Part shown: in pieces, positions 1 to 8,923 of the stretch
Numbering within the stretch: position 1 is the stretch's first letter
Layout: each line of letters begins with the position of its first letter
From: Stenotrophomonas acidaminiphila
GTDB lineage: Bacteria > Pseudomonadota > Gammaproteobacteria > Xanthomonadales > Xanthomonadaceae
Reading direction: 5' to 3'
DNA length: 64,000 bases
NCBI GenBank assembly: GCA_002951995.1
Contig: CP019797.1
Location: 198,501 to 262,500, forward strand
Made by a program: the position numbers and the translations under genes
The notes under the pieces: model-generated
Database searches by the model: none
Told to the model about the DNA's origin: nothing
What the model saw: the letters and a program-made list of their open reading frames with translations, nothing else

Positions 1-318
1 CACGATCGCCGGCACCCAGCCCAGCGGCGCGCCGTCGCGCGCCACCACCCGCAGGCCCAGCGCGCGCTTGCCCAGGGTCTGCCCGAACCACACCTCCAGC
101 ACGATGGGGTAACCCCAGAACAGCAGGAACATCAGCCCCAGGTACAGGCCCTGGCCCAGCCCGCCCAGCGCCATCAGCAGCGGGCTCATCAACCCCAGCA
201 CGCCAAACCGCACCATCAGGTCGATCAGCCACGCCAGCGCGCGTGGCACCGGGCCGGCCGCCGGCAACTGCAGCGGCACGCCTTCGGGCGTGATCACCTC
301 GCGGTAGGTATCGAGCAT
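1..318 (-). CDS. RDD family membrane protein (C-terminus off the left edge)
   Basis: The gene reads leftward from an ATG at 318 and leaves the window still open, so only about 106 N-terminal residues are visible. They start MLDTYREVITPEGVPLQ and contain two hydrophobic stretches (roughly residues 27-50 and 55-75). A motif WFGQTLGKRALGLRVV follows, which is the typical loop after the second helix of RDD-domain proteins. The Arg-Asp-Asp signature appears here as PRALAWLIDLMV, with the conserved Asp in helix 1. RDD proteins are poorly characterised inner-membrane proteins, some linked to Na+/H+ or solute transport. The exact role is unknown. Family assignment is fairly sure. Confidence 0.75.
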   Translation of the reverse strand, partial: MLDTYREVITPEGVPLQLPAAGPVPRALAWLIDLMVRFGVLGLMSPLLMALGGLGQGLYLGLMFLLFWGYPIVLEVWFGQTLGKRALGLRVVARDGAPLGWVPAIV

Positions 319-511
319 GGGCGGCGCGGTGCTCAACGGCCGGGCGCCGCCGGTCGCGCGCAGGGTCGTGGGTTGTCGCAAACCCGGTATCCAAACCGGG
401 CGGCTGCCGCTGGCATGCGTGTCTCGGTGGCGTCCTGTCAGCGGCTGACTTTACCCGCCGCCGCCGCCGATGCCCAGCCTGCGCCGGGCACCGTGGCGGC
501 GTGCGCGCAGC

Positions 512-1417
512 TCAGCGCACCGTGCCCTTGTTGCGCTCGCCGAAGAACTTGCGCGCCACCCCGCCCAGCGCGATGGCGCCGATCAGCAGCAGCTTCCAGA
601 ACTTGGCGAAGACCAGGCCCAGCTTGGCGAACAGCCCGGCCTTGGCCGCCAGCCCGCCGCCGATCAGCGTGGCCACGCCGTAGGCGGCGATCTTGTCGGT
701 CTTGGGGTTGTGGTCGGCATAGCGCGCGCCCGGCTCGAACTCGGCCATCGGCAACAGCTTCTCCATGCCGCTGCGCACCAGCCCCAGCTCATTCATGCCC
801 GACACCGCGTTGAGGCTCAGGTAGCCGTGGCGGCCCAGCACGCGGATGTCGTAATTGAGCACGTGGTTGGGCTGGCCGTTGAACGCCAGCTCCTTGGCCC
901 AGTACAGCTTGTTGTTGCCGGCGTCGTAGCGCGGCGGCACCGCCCAGCCCACCAGCTGCAGCGTGCCGTAGCCGGCCTTCTCGCGCTCGGGGTTGGCCGC
1001 TTCGGTCTGCTCCTGCATTTCGCGCAGCAGCTTGGCGTAGTTCATTTTCGACGCGTCCTCGTCGGACACGTAGCCGTCGTCCGAGTAGGTCACCACCACC
1101 GCCCAGCTGTCGTCATCGGCCAGGCTGGGCGAACGCGGCACCACCAGCCCCAGTACGTCGGCGTCGGGCGGGTTGCCCCACAGGTCTTCCAGCACGCGCC
1201 GCGCATCGGCCTGGTCCAGGTACTGGAACTCCGGGCCCAGGTTGAAGCGCGCCTTGGCCGCGGGCACTTCGATGGTGCCGGAGCGGAAATGCAGCGACTG
1301 CACGAACGCCGCCGGGTCCGGAGCGTCCTGCTCATCCTGTGCGTGGGCGGCCGGCGCAGCGGCGCAGAGCAGCGTTGCACCGGCCAGCAGGGCCAGCGCC
1401 ATGGTTCTGATCGACAT
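512..1417 (-). CDS. DUF2167 domain membrane protein
   Basis: The protein is 301 aa. It starts with a signal peptide (MSIRTMALALLAGATLLCAAAPAAHA, cleavage likely after AHA), followed by a periplasmic domain and a C-terminal hydrophobic region (about residues 245-290) ending in basic residues. The pattern WAVVVTYSDDGYV, then DYD/NYD repeats and KAGLFAKLG near the end, matches the DUF2167 family of predicted membrane-anchored proteins. No function is established for the family. The ATG at 1417 was chosen because a purine-rich AGGGAAAGGAA ribosome site lies just upstream; an in-frame ATG at 1495 would add 26 residues ahead of the signal peptide and is unlikely. A SMAG-like repeat lies between this gene and the carbonic anhydrase gene upstream. 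Confidence 0.82.
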   Translation of the reverse strand: MSIRTMALALLAGATLLCAAAPAAHAQDEQDAPDPAAFVQSLHFRSGTIEVPAAKARFNLGPEFQYLDQADARRVLEDLWGNPPDADVLGLVVPRSPSLADDDSWAVVVTYSDDGYVSDEDASKMNYAKLLREMQEQTEAANPEREKAGYGTLQLVGWAVPPRYDAGNNKLYWAKELAFNGQPNHVLNYDIRVLGRHGYLSLNAVSGMNELGLVRSGMEKLLPMAEFEPGARYADHNPKTDKIAAYGVATLIGGGLAAKAGLFAKLGLVFAKFWKLLLIGAIALGGVARKFFGERNKGTVR

Positions 1418-1517
1418 GAAATATTCCTTTCCCTGGAAAAAGGGCGTCCCCACGCCCGAGGCCGGCAGTGTGGGCCAAGCCCGGCCCGCGGGCAACGGCC
1501 AGCGCCGCCGATGCCCT

Positions 1518-1541
1518 GTAGCTGCGGGGCTTGCCCCGCAG
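1518..1541 (+). repeat. SMAG-like GTAG palindrome (REP)
   Basis: GTAG is followed by an 8-bp perfect stem CTGCGGGG / CCCCGCAG around loop CTTG. GTAG heading a GC-rich hairpin with a CTTG loop is the hallmark of SMAG repetitive extragenic palindromes described in Stenotrophomonas maltophilia. Better-preserved copies lie near 39.2-39.4 kb and another at 59.47 kb. Confidence 0.7.
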
Positions 1542-1547
1542 GCTCCT

Positions 1548-2087
1548 TCAGCCCGCCATGCCCAGGTACTGGTCCTTCAACCGCACGTAGTGGTCCGCCG
1601 AATAGCGCAGCCCTTCAATGTCCTTCGCACTCAACGTGCGTACCGGCCGCGCCGGGTTGCCCACCCACAACTCGCCGCGCGCCACCCGCTTGCCCGGCCC
1701 CACCACCGCGCCGGCGCCGATGAACGCCTCGTCCTCGATCACCGCGCCATCCAGCACGCACGCGCCCATGCCGATCAGGCAGTAATCGCCAATGCGGCAC
1801 GCGTGGATGATGCAGCCATGCCCCACGGTCACGCCCTCGCCGATCAGCGTGGGGTAGCCGCCCTTGTTGTACGGGCTCTCGTGGCTGACATGGATGATGG
1901 TGCCGTCCTGCACATTGGTGCGCGCGCCGATGCGTACATGGTTCACATCGCCCCGGATCACCGTGCCCGGCCACACCGACACGTCATCGCCCAGCACCAC
2001 ATCGCCGATGATGGTGCAGGCAGGGTCGATGTAGACGCGCTGGCCGAGGGTGGGGGTTTTGTCGAGGAAGGGGCGGAGGGATGGCAT
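1548..2087 (-). CDS. gamma-carbonic anhydrase family protein (YrdA/PaaY-like)
   Basis: The protein is 179 aa and consists almost wholly of left-handed parallel beta-helix hexapeptide repeats (for example VSVWPGTVIRGDVNHVRIGARTNVQDG and VTVGHGCIIHACRIGDYCLIGMGACVLDGAVIEDEAFIGAG, quoted here as separate coil stretches). The histidines of HVSHES and VGHGCIIHA fit the trimer-interface zinc ligands of gamma-class carbonic anhydrases. Bacterial YrdA/CaiE/PaaY proteins form trimers. Some hydrate CO2 and others have thioesterase activity, so the exact reaction is not certain. Length is normal. It marks the last high-GC chromosomal gene before the lower-GC block starting at about 2.1 kb. Confidence 0.88.
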   Translation of the reverse strand: MPSLRPFLDKTPTLGQRVYIDPACTIIGDVVLGDDVSVWPGTVIRGDVNHVRIGARTNVQDGTIIHVSHESPYNKGGYPTLIGEGVTVGHGCIIHACRIGDYCLIGMGACVLDGAVIEDEAFIGAGAVVGPGKRVARGELWVGNPARPVRTLSAKDIEGLRYSADHYVRLKDQYLGMAG

Positions 2088-2401
2088 CGGAACAACTCAA
2101 GAGTTCAGACAAGAAACGAATGATACGGGTGCTGAGTGAAGCTGTTCGTCTGTCCGTTTTTCGACCCTTTGCAGTCGCTTGGAGCACGCGAGCTGTGTGC
2201 TTGCCACCAGAAATACGCGTGTTCCAGTGTCGTGGCCTAGTGCCGGCAGTGACCCGACTGCTGGTTATCAGGGAGGTCTTTAGAGCCTTGTCAATCTTCT
2301 CACCTACGGGTAAATAGAGGAAATCTGCACGGCACGTGCACCTTTACCTAGCCCGGTTACGGGCTCCGGCATTCAAACGGAACTGTTTGTCTGGGGGAGA
2401 C
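2088..2401. other. intergenic region at the edge of the low-GC block
   Basis: No gene is visible. Base composition drops sharply just right of 2090. It holds the predicted promoter of the defence operon (2288-2316) and a 5' leader of about 80 nt with a small hairpin (AGCCCG at 2350-2355, loop GTTA, CGGGCT at 2360-2365) ahead of the lmuA ribosome site. No integrase, direct repeat or attachment site could be recognised. Confidence 0.5.
2288..2316 (+). promoter_or_regulatory. putative sigma-70 promoter of the lmuACB operon
   Basis: A -35 TTGTCA (2288-2293) is separated by exactly 17 bp from a -10 TAAATA (2311-2316), giving a start near 2323. It is the best promoter-like pair in the AT-richer spacer and points at the three overlapping defence genes. 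Confidence 0.5.
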
Positions 2402-3646
2402 ATGTCAGTAATCGAACCTACGCTTCTCGCGCCGGACCAAGTCCTAGCGAAGAACGACCCAGGTGATGCAACCGAGCAACGATATAGGTTTCAGCACACT
2501 TGGGCAGCGGTCGTATCTTGTATGCTGCTGGATGACACCCAGGATGTTTGCGAGATTTTCTGTGAGCATCATGAGGATATCCTGCTAAAGCATCACGATG
2601 GCACCTTTACGGGCGAGCAAGTAAAGACCCGTGACTCGAGCCAGCCGATTTGGAAAGCAAGCGATTCCCAAGTGCGCGATGCATTCGCGCGATTTGTCCG
2701 ACTTCAGGAGCAGTATCAGGGGCACTTTCGTGCCTTTCGGTTCCTCACCAATCATCCGCTTCATGTCGCGAACAATGCTCAGTCCATTGGATACGTACTT
2801 TCAGAAATAGCCAAAGCCCCTGAAATTTCGGATCTTCCCTCACCTGTCAAAGCTTGGCTTAAGCGCATTGCTCGCGATGTCGATGTCCCGGAGTCAATCG
2901 CATTTGGAGCACTGAAGAAGGCCACCGCTTCGGACAAACTCCCCAAGCTGGCTGACTCCACCATGCGACTTGTGCATGCTCTTGTGGGGTGTTGGTCGGG
3001 TGCAAAGGAATGTCCGCATGCTTCCGTTGAACGCGCTGCGTATAGTCTGATCGATGAGTGCGCGCGCGCCGCATCTCTAGATCATCTACAGCTGCTGCCC
3101 GCCTATTTGTTGGCAACTGACAGTCCTAATGTTGATGCATTAGCGCGCATTAATGGGAAGCGCCTGACGGCTGAACGAGTCATAGCCGTCCTTGACCAAG
3201 GGGTGAGCGCTACAGCTTCACTTGCGGGCGCACCAGATAAGTGGGCGGAGCCAGGACAGGGAAGCACGGACCTCATGCTGAGGAAGCTTGATGCCGGTGG
3301 TTTCTCAGCTGTATCTCGTAACGCAGCCGAGAACCTGCGTGATAAGGCTGACTACCTAGCAATTTCATGGACAAAGAAGTTCGGCCGCGAAGGAATGGGA
3401 CGGTATGAGCACATTCGCACAATTGCCCTGAGCGACGCGGCCAAAGCGTTTGAAGCGACAAAAGCTGAAGGCAAATACTTCGGCCCCGAGATGCAGGAGA
3501 ACCTGCGAGAGCGCTTTCAAGCGCGGAGAACCAACAACGAGCAGCTATTTGACTGCACAAACGACCATCTAGAGGGTTTCGCTTTCTCGCTTACCTCGCA
3601 GTGCAAAGTACAGTGGAGTATCGATAGACCTTGGGAAGATGACTAA
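2402..3646 (+). CDS. lmuA: Cap4-type (DUF4297) nuclease subunit of a Lamassu/DdmABC-like defence system
   Basis: This is a 414-aa protein whose N-terminus looks like a Cap4/DUF4297 PD-(D/E)xK-fold endonuclease: RYRFQ at 27-31, then CEHHEDILLKHHD with Asp59, then GEQVKTR with Gln73-x-Lys75 as the QxK half of the active site. The remaining 330 residues are helical and presumably bind the partners. In Lamassu (LmuA) and the related DdmA this domain is the DNA-cutting effector, held inactive by the SMC complex until foreign DNA is sensed; that role is inferred here. Start ATG 2402 has GGGGGAGA just upstream. The stop overlaps the next ATG by one base (TAATG). Codon use and GC are clearly lower than in the flanking genes, suggesting horizontal acquisition. 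Confidence 0.75.
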   Translation: MSVIEPTLLAPDQVLAKNDPGDATEQRYRFQHTWAAVVSCMLLDDTQDVCEIFCEHHEDILLKHHDGTFTGEQVKTRDSSQPIWKASDSQVRDAFARFVRLQEQYQGHFRAFRFLTNHPLHVANNAQSIGYVLSEIAKAPEISDLPSPVKAWLKRIARDVDVPESIAFGALKKATASDKLPKLADSTMRLVHALVGCWSGAKECPHASVERAAYSLIDECARAASLDHLQLLPAYLLATDSPNVDALARINGKRLTAERVIAVLDQGVSATASLAGAPDKWAEPGQGSTDLMLRKLDAGGFSAVSRNAAENLRDKADYLAISWTKKFGREGMGRYEHIRTIALSDAAKAFEATKAEGKYFGPEMQENLRERFQARRTNNEQLFDCTNDHLEGFAFSLTSQCKVQWSIDRPWEDD

Positions 3647-4194
3647 TGGACATAGTCGAGGCTGTCGTCAACCTAGATGGAGCACCGGAACTTCATCTGG
3701 CTCGGATCCTATTACTGCTCAATGCATTTGCAGGGGACGAGGGTGACGGATCAATTGAAGGACTTACGAAGCTTGCGAAACTGGACTTCTTGTTGCGTTA
3801 TCCCGTAATGCTAGATCGAGCGCTTCAGGCAAAAGGCCGCTCCGCCAAAGAGGTTCGACTGGAAGACTATGAGCGGCAGAGCGTGGAATCCGAGATGGTC
3901 CGCTATCGCTTTGGCCCTTGGGATCACCGTTACCGTGAGTTTTTGAACATTCTTGTCGCCAAGAATCTAGCTGCTGTCTCAATCGAAGGTCGCAAAGTGG
4001 TGATAACGCTGACAGACAAGGGGCGCGGGATCGCAACGAATCTCATGGAGAGGCCAGCCTTCGAATCGTACGCACGCCGATCACTTCTGCTGAAGCGGAA
4101 CTTCGACATGACTGCCACCAACCTTATGCGTTTCATCTATCAAACATTTCCGGAGATTGTGACGCTTCGTTCTAACCAAGTCATACCCACATGA
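3646..4194 (+). CDS. lmuC: Lamassu middle component (LmuC/DdmB-like)
   Basis: A 182-aa acidic-to-neutral protein, predicted mostly helical with a winged-helix-like C-terminal half (GPWDHRYREFLNILVAKNLAAV, then KVVITLTDKG, quoted as two pieces). It has no catalytic motif. Size, position between nuclease and SMC ATPase genes, and the start LHLARILLLLNAF...LTKLAKLDFLLRYP fit the middle-component proteins of ABC three-component systems and LmuC/DdmB of Lamassu-family systems, which bridge effector and ATPase. Assignment rests mainly on context. It overlaps lmuA by one base and lmuB by four (ATGA), so the three are surely translated as one coupled unit. Confidence 0.62.
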   Translation: MDIVEAVVNLDGAPELHLARILLLLNAFAGDEGDGSIEGLTKLAKLDFLLRYPVMLDRALQAKGRSAKEVRLEDYERQSVESEMVRYRFGPWDHRYREFLNILVAKNLAAVSIEGRKVVITLTDKGRGIATNLMERPAFESYARRSLLLKRNFDMTATNLMRFIYQTFPEIVTLRSNQVIPT

Positions 4195-6127
4195 ATATAC
4201 GGCTCAAAAGTCTCTTCATAATAACTAGGCAAACGACCGAGGTGCTTGAATTCTCCCCGGCGTCACCTTTTTGTATGGACCAGTCGGGACCGGAAAATCC
4301 ACTGTCGCTCGCCTCATTGACTACTGTTTGGGCGGGGAGCTTGAACGAACACCTGCCGTGCAGAAGGAGTTTGTCTCCGTGCGACTTTCCGTAGGGCTCG
4401 GAGCTTTCGCCTGCACTCTAGAGCGATCGGCAACAGACACACAGGCAGTGCGAGTTTCCTGGGAAGCATCAGAGAATCAGATTGAATCGATCAATGCGCC
4501 GCTAGACGCAGGCTCTGAACCTATTGTCGGTGCAGACATTTATAATCTGAGCGACCTCTTGTTTCATTTGTGCGGAGCTGTCCCGATCAAGGTGAGAAAA
4601 CGCGCTCGTGACCCGGACTCGCCGATGATCCGACTCAGCTTTCGGGACGTTTGGTGGTACTGTTATTTAGATCAAAGTCATCTTGATTCGTCATTTTTTA
4701 AGCTTGAAGACCCGTTCCGTGGTCGCAAGAGCCAAGATGCAATGCGCTTCTTTACTGGGCTTCATTCCGAGCGACTGAGCCAGTTGGAGACGGATCTTTA
4801 TCGTGCAATCGACGATCAGAAGGGAAAGCGCGAGGCGGCGAATCAGATCCGGCGATTCATGGATCGGTTCGAGCTTGGGTCAGAGCTTGATGTTGAGAGC
4901 CGAATTGAAGCCGCCAAGCGCGATTTGTCTGACAATGAGGATAAGAAGCAGAAGCTCGAGTTGGAGCGTCACGCCGACATTCATCCGACAGACCCACTGC
5001 GATCTAAGCTGCGAGAAATGGGGGCACAGATCGCGGACTTGCGTAGTTCGATAGCAGAGACGGAGGCCGCAATCTCTGAGCAGAGATCGCTTCGGGCAGA
5101 GCTCATCACCACTAAGCTCAAGGCAGACCGTGCTGAGCAAGCTGGTCAGCTCCTTTCAGGAGTTGAGTACGTTAGGTGCCCAGAGTGCGCAACCGATATT
5201 TCAAGTCGTGCAGTAGAAGCTGGCAAGTGCGGACTCTGTTGTTCCGCGGCATCACCGCTGTCTTCTATTTCAAGCTTGGAACTGGAGGCCATGCGTCGCG
5301 AACTTAATGATCGAATTGATCAAATTTCCGATTCCATCCAGCGTCGGGAGCGCGCCATGGGTAAGTCTGTGAGGCAACTCGACATGGTTATGTCGGAGAA
5401 GGCGGCCCTAGACAGAACGTTGCAGCAAGAACTTGCTAGGTACGATTCCGCCTTTGTTGAGAATATCCGTTTATTTGACCGTGAAAGTGCCACGCTCTTG
5501 GAGCGTATCCGGTCACTTGAGAAGCTTCGTCAGATGCCTATGGCAATTACGGACCTCGAGAACCAAGCCGGTGAGCTGCAAGGGAAGATCGATTGCGTGC
5601 GAAGCGCCATCGAGAGCGAGGTCGAACGACTCAGAGCAGCAGATGCGAATGTGTCCGCTATTGCTGACCATTTTAAGGCAATCATGATTTCAGTCGGGTT
5701 TCCAGGAGTATCGGAAGATGATGAGGTGATAATCGATACTCGGACTTGGCGTCCCACTATTCTACATGGGGGCCAAGAGTGGACTTTCTGGGACGCCGGT
5801 AGCGGCGGGAAGAAAACGCTCTTCAACGTCTGCTATGCCCTAGCTGTCCACGAGGCTGCATTAGAGCGCGGCATGCCGGTGCCCAACGTGCTGGTTATCG
5901 ACAGTCCTACTAAGAATATCAGTGACGATGAGAACCCTGAGCTTGTAGCCGGGCTGTATCGTGAGATCTATCGAATTGCATCGCGTCAGGAGGGAGACGC
6001 TATCCAGTTCCTGCTGATCGACTCCGATCTTGTAACCCCAGCTGGCGAATCCGCGTTCTTTACTTCCAGACACTTGGCAGGGGAACCGGGCGCTCCGAGC
6101 CTAATCCCCTACTACGCGGGCCCTTAG
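4191..6127 (+). CDS. lmuB: SMC-like ABC ATPase of the Lamassu system, frameshifted before the P-loop in this sequence
   Basis: The natural start is the ATG at 4191, coupled to lmuC. The first 23 residues (MNIRLKSLFIITRQTTEVLE...) lie in one frame, while Walker A GPVGTGKST begins at 4277 in another. One extra base in the C/G run 4255-4260 would join them as LEFSPGVTFLYGPVGTGKST and give 645 aa. The rest is a typical SMC/Rad50-like subunit: coiled coil (about 190-325), a CPEC...CGLC zinc hook (Cys 330, 333, 347, 350 after repair), returning coiled coil, ABC signature GSGGKK near 540 and Walker B VLVIDSP near 570. The second frame has no upstream ATG or GTG, only a TTG at 4271 that would delete the first beta strand. 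The break is either an undercall or a real inactivating deletion. Confidence 0.75.
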
Positions 6128-6351
6128 TCTTCGTTAGGAGACGTCGGGTGACCGGTTGATATCGCGTTCGACTAGCGCATTCTTTCCGCCAGTGTTAACG
6201 CGCACTGCGATGTCCGCTTCTGGCCGTAGCGGAAAGATCTGATTGACGATCTCGAAGACCACCTAGCACCATCAGCTCGCTACGGAGAAATCCGCAGCCG
6301 AGTTTGGCAGCTCGAAAACACAAGGATTCCCTATCGCACACGGAGTCCTAC

Positions 6352-6707
6352 ATGAGCCGTACCAAGGAAGTCACTCGCGTCTCCACCCCTGCGTCCAACC
6401 GCAGCCCATCCAGGCACGAGGCGTCCGCGCCGCGGATGATCGATTCGGCGCCCGTCCCGGAGTTGTTTTCGCCCCCGTTGCCACGCCATCTGCTTCCAGC
6501 GGTTGGGCGCGCATGCCCAAGCGCTGCACGATGGGCTGCCTGTACTACGACGAGCGCCGGGGCCAGCAGGTCGTGGGCAGGGCCGTGCCCAGGCTGCGCC
6601 TGTCCGGCCGTTGGCTGGAACGTTGCGGCTTTGCCGTGGGCGATGCGTTGCAGGTGACGGTGGGGAACGGGTTGTTGTTGATCAGCCGCAACACGAACGA
6701 CGACTGA
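6352..6707 (+). CDS. SymE-like toxin family protein, apparently frameshifted
   Basis: The C-terminal 64 residues (from ATG 6513) contain VPRLRLSGRWLERCGFAVGD and LQVTVGNGLLLI, the AbrB-like fold and motif of the SymE family. E. coli SymE is an SOS-induced, RNA-associated type I toxin controlled by antisense SymR. In a different frame, ATG 6352, with a good GGAG site, opens a coding-like N-terminus (MSRTKEVTRVSTPASNRSPS...). One added G in GGG 6505-6507 would fuse the two into 118 aa; the exact place is uncertain. Translation from 6513 alone is the other possibility. The 224-bp gap after lmuB shows only a short open fragment that I do not recognise. A hairpin terminator follows. Confidence 0.6.
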
Positions 6708-6772
6708 GCGGTGCCGCGCTGCGTCTGTTCAACGGTTGATGGCCGCCGCAGCGTGCATTCCGCAGTCATGAA

Positions 6773-6804
6773 AAGAAGAAGCCCGCTTGTGCGGGCTTCT
6801 TCTT
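6773..6804. terminator. bidirectional hairpin terminator between symE and mnmG
   Basis: A perfect 14-bp stem, AAGAAGAAGCCCGC (6773-6786) and GCGGGCTTCTTCTT (6791-6804), with loop TTGT. The T-rich 3' arm on each strand suits both the rightward symE and the leftward mnmG transcripts. Confidence 0.8.
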
Positions 6805-6892
6805 GGTAATGCAGTCAGGTGCATGACGCGAAGGCATTGCGCAGGAGATCAAACGCCTTCTGCTCGACCAACGCCCCGCGCAGCAGACGCAC

Positions 6893-8782
6893 TCACGCCA
6901 CCTTCCCGCGCCGCGCCCGCTCCAGGTGCACCAGCAGCAGCGAGATCGCGGCCGGGGTCATGCCGGGAATGCGCTGGGCCTGGCCGATGGTCTGCGGGCG
7001 CACGCGTTCGAGCTTCTGCAGCACTTCGGCGGAGAGGCCGCGCACGGCGGCGAAGTCGAAGCCTTCGGCAATGGCGGTGTTCTCGTGGCGCTGCTGGCGT
7101 TCGATCTCTTCGCGCTGGCGGTCCAGGTAGCCGGCGTACTTGACGCTGATTTCCACCTGTTCGGCCACGCGCGCATCGTCCACGCCGGGGCCGAGCGAGG
7201 GCACCCGCATCAGCTTGGCGTAGTCCAGTTCCGGGCGCTTGATCAGGTCGAGCACGTTGGTTTCGCGGCTCACCGCCACGCCGGTGGTTTCCTGCACCTC
7301 GCGGCCCAGGGCGTTGGCGGGGGTGGCCCACAGGCCGCGCAGGCGCGCGCTTTCGCTGGCCACGGCGGCCTGCTTGGTTTCGAAGGCGTGCCAGCGGCGG
7401 TCGTCGACCAGGCCCAGTTCGCGGCCGGTGGGGGTCAGGCGCGCGTCGGCGTTGTCCTCGCGCAGCTGCAGCCGGTATTCGGCGCGGCTGGTGAACATGC
7501 GGTAGGGCTCGCTGGTGCCGTGGGTGATCAGGTCGTCCACCAGCACGCCGATGTAGGCCTCGTCGCGGCGCGGGCACCAGCCTTCGCGCCCCTGCACGAA
7601 CCGCGCGGCGTTGATGCCGGCCAGCAGGCCCTGCGCGCCGGCTTCCTCGTAGCCGGTGGTGCCGTTGATCTGGCCGGCGAAGAACAGGCCGGCCACCTGG
7701 CGGGTTTCCAGCGTGTTCCTGAGCCCGCGCGGGTCGAAGAAGTCGTACTCGATGGCGTAGCCGGGGCGGGTGATGTGCGCGTGCTCGAAGCCGCGGATGC
7801 TGCGCACCAGTTCCAGCTGCACGTCGAACGGCAGCGAGGTGGAAATGCCGTTGGGGTAGATCTCCACCACGTCCAGGCCTTCGGGTTCGACGAAGATCTG
7901 GTGGCTGTCCTTTTCGGCGAAGCGCACCACCTTGTCCTCGATGGACGGGCAGTAGCGCGGGCCGATGCCTTCGATCTGGCCGCTGTACAGCGGCGAGCGG
8001 TGCAGCGCGTTGCGGATCACCTCGTGGGTGCGCTCGCTGGTGTGGGTGATCCAGCAGCTCACCTGGCGCGGGTGTTCGGCCACGTGGCCCAGGTAGGACA
8101 TCACCGGCAGCGGGTCGTCGCCGGGCTGTTCTTCCATGACGCTGTAGTCGAGCGAGCGGCCGTCGATGCGCGGCGGGGTGCCGGTCTTGAGCCGGTCGAT
8201 GGCGAACGGGCGCTCGCGCAGGCGCGCGGCCAGGGTGGTGGCCGGCGGGTCGCCCATGCGCCCGGCGGTGTACTGGGTTTCGCCGATGTGGATCTTGCCG
8301 GCCAGGAAGGTGCCGGCGGTGAGCACCACGGCCGGCGCATGGAAGGCCAGCCCGGTCTGGGTGATGGCGCCGCGCACGGCGTCGCCTTCGATGATGAGGT
8401 CGTCCACCGCGGCCTGGAACACGCTCAGGTTGGGCTGCGATTCGACGATGCGGCGGATCGCCATGCGGTACAGGTTGCGGTCGGCCTGGCAGCGGGTGGC
8501 GCGCACCGCCGGGCCCTTGGACGCGTTGAGCGTGCGCCACTGGATGCCGGCCAGGTCGGCGGCATGGGCCATGGCCCCGCCCAGCGCGTCGATTTCCTTG
8601 ACCAGGTGGCCCTTGCCGATGCCGCCGATGGCCGGGTTGCAGCTCATCGCGCCCACGGTTTCCACGTTGTGGGTCAGCAGCAGGGTGCGGGCGCCGCCGC
8701 GCGCCGCGGCCAGTGCGGCCTCGGTGCCGGCGTGGCCGCCGCCGATGACGATGACGTCGTAACGATGGAAGGAGTCGGTCAT
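6893..8782 (-). CDS. mnmG: tRNA uridine-5-carboxymethylaminomethyl synthesis enzyme MnmG (GidA)
   Basis: The protein is 629 aa, the usual family length. MnmG with MnmE installs the carboxymethylaminomethyl group on wobble U34 of several tRNAs, using FAD, NADH and methylene-THF. Visible features: FAD dinucleotide motif [19 protein letters not shown] at about residues 10-28, the conserved [23 protein letters not shown] region, and the C-terminal helical domain ending near the MnmE-binding tail ([16 protein letters not shown]). Start ATG 8782 was preferred over an in-frame ATG 84 bases upstream because [16 protein letters not shown] matches the family start. No rsmG follows. The upstream spacer contains a candidate sigma-54 RNA gene running the other way. 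Confidence 0.97.
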   Translation of the reverse strand: MTDSFHRYDVIVIGGGHAGTEAALAAARGGARTLLLTHNVETVGAMSCNPAIGGIGKGHLVKEIDALGGAMAHAADLAGIQWRTLNASKGPAVRATRCQADRNLYRMAIRRIVESQPNLSVFQAAVDDLIIEGDAVRGAITQTGLAFHAPAVVLTAGTFLAGKIHIGETQYTAGRMGDPPATTLAARLRERPFAIDRLKTGTPPRIDGRSLDYSVMEEQPGDDPLPVMSYLGHVAEHPRQVSCWITHTSERTHEVIRNALHRSPLYSGQIEGIGPRYCPSIEDKVVRFAEKDSHQIFVEPEGLDVVEIYPNGISTSLPFDVQLELVRSIRGFEHAHITRPGYAIEYDFFDPRGLRNTLETRQVAGLFFAGQINGTTGYEEAGAQGLLAGINAARFVQGREGWCPRRDEAYIGVLVDDLITHGTSEPYRMFTSRAEYRLQLREDNADARLTPTGRELGLVDDRRWHAFETKQAAVASESARLRGLWATPANALGREVQETTGVAVSRETNVLDLIKRPELDYAKLMRVPSLGPGVDDARVAEQVEISVKYAGYLDRQREEIERQQRHENTAIAEGFDFAAVRGLSAEVLQKLERVRPQTIGQAQRIPGMTPAAISLLLVHLERARRGKVA

Positions 8783-8897
8783 GGGAAGCGGTGTGCCTGA
8801 AATGTGAAATCCATCGCCGGGGGCCGGGTTGCGGCCGCGGCGGCGGGCTGGTGATTTTACCGCCAATGCCCGGTGGGTACCGGCGGTGGCCTAAAGT

Positions 8898-8913
8898 TGG
8901 CACGCAAACTGCA
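8898..8913 (+). promoter_or_regulatory. candidate sigma-54 (RpoN) promoter
   Basis: TGGCACG at 8898-8904, four bases, then CTGCA at 8909-8913. This matches the RpoN consensus TGGCACG-N4-TTGCA with one mismatch and correct spacing of GG (8899-8900) and GC (8911-8912). It points right, away from mnmG, and no protein gene follows; a strong terminator sits about 110 bp downstream. Confidence 0.6.
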
Positions 8914-8923
8914 GTTAACGTCA

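Noticed and set aside
2088..2401. Attachment repeats bounding the defence block
   Set aside because: I found no convincing direct repeat between 2088-2401 and 6128-6892.
4191..4290. Programmed ribosomal frameshift in lmuB
   Set aside because: No slippery heptamer or downstream stimulatory structure was seen, and the same single-G loss occurs in unrelated genes.
6230..6352. Open fragment after lmuB (DLIDDLEDHLAPSARYG...)
   Set aside because: About 40 codons with no start or ribosome site and no recognisable family; could be a gene remnant but cannot be supported.
6926..8800. 624-aa frame opposite mnmG
   Set aside because: Shadow frame; mnmG is unequivocal.
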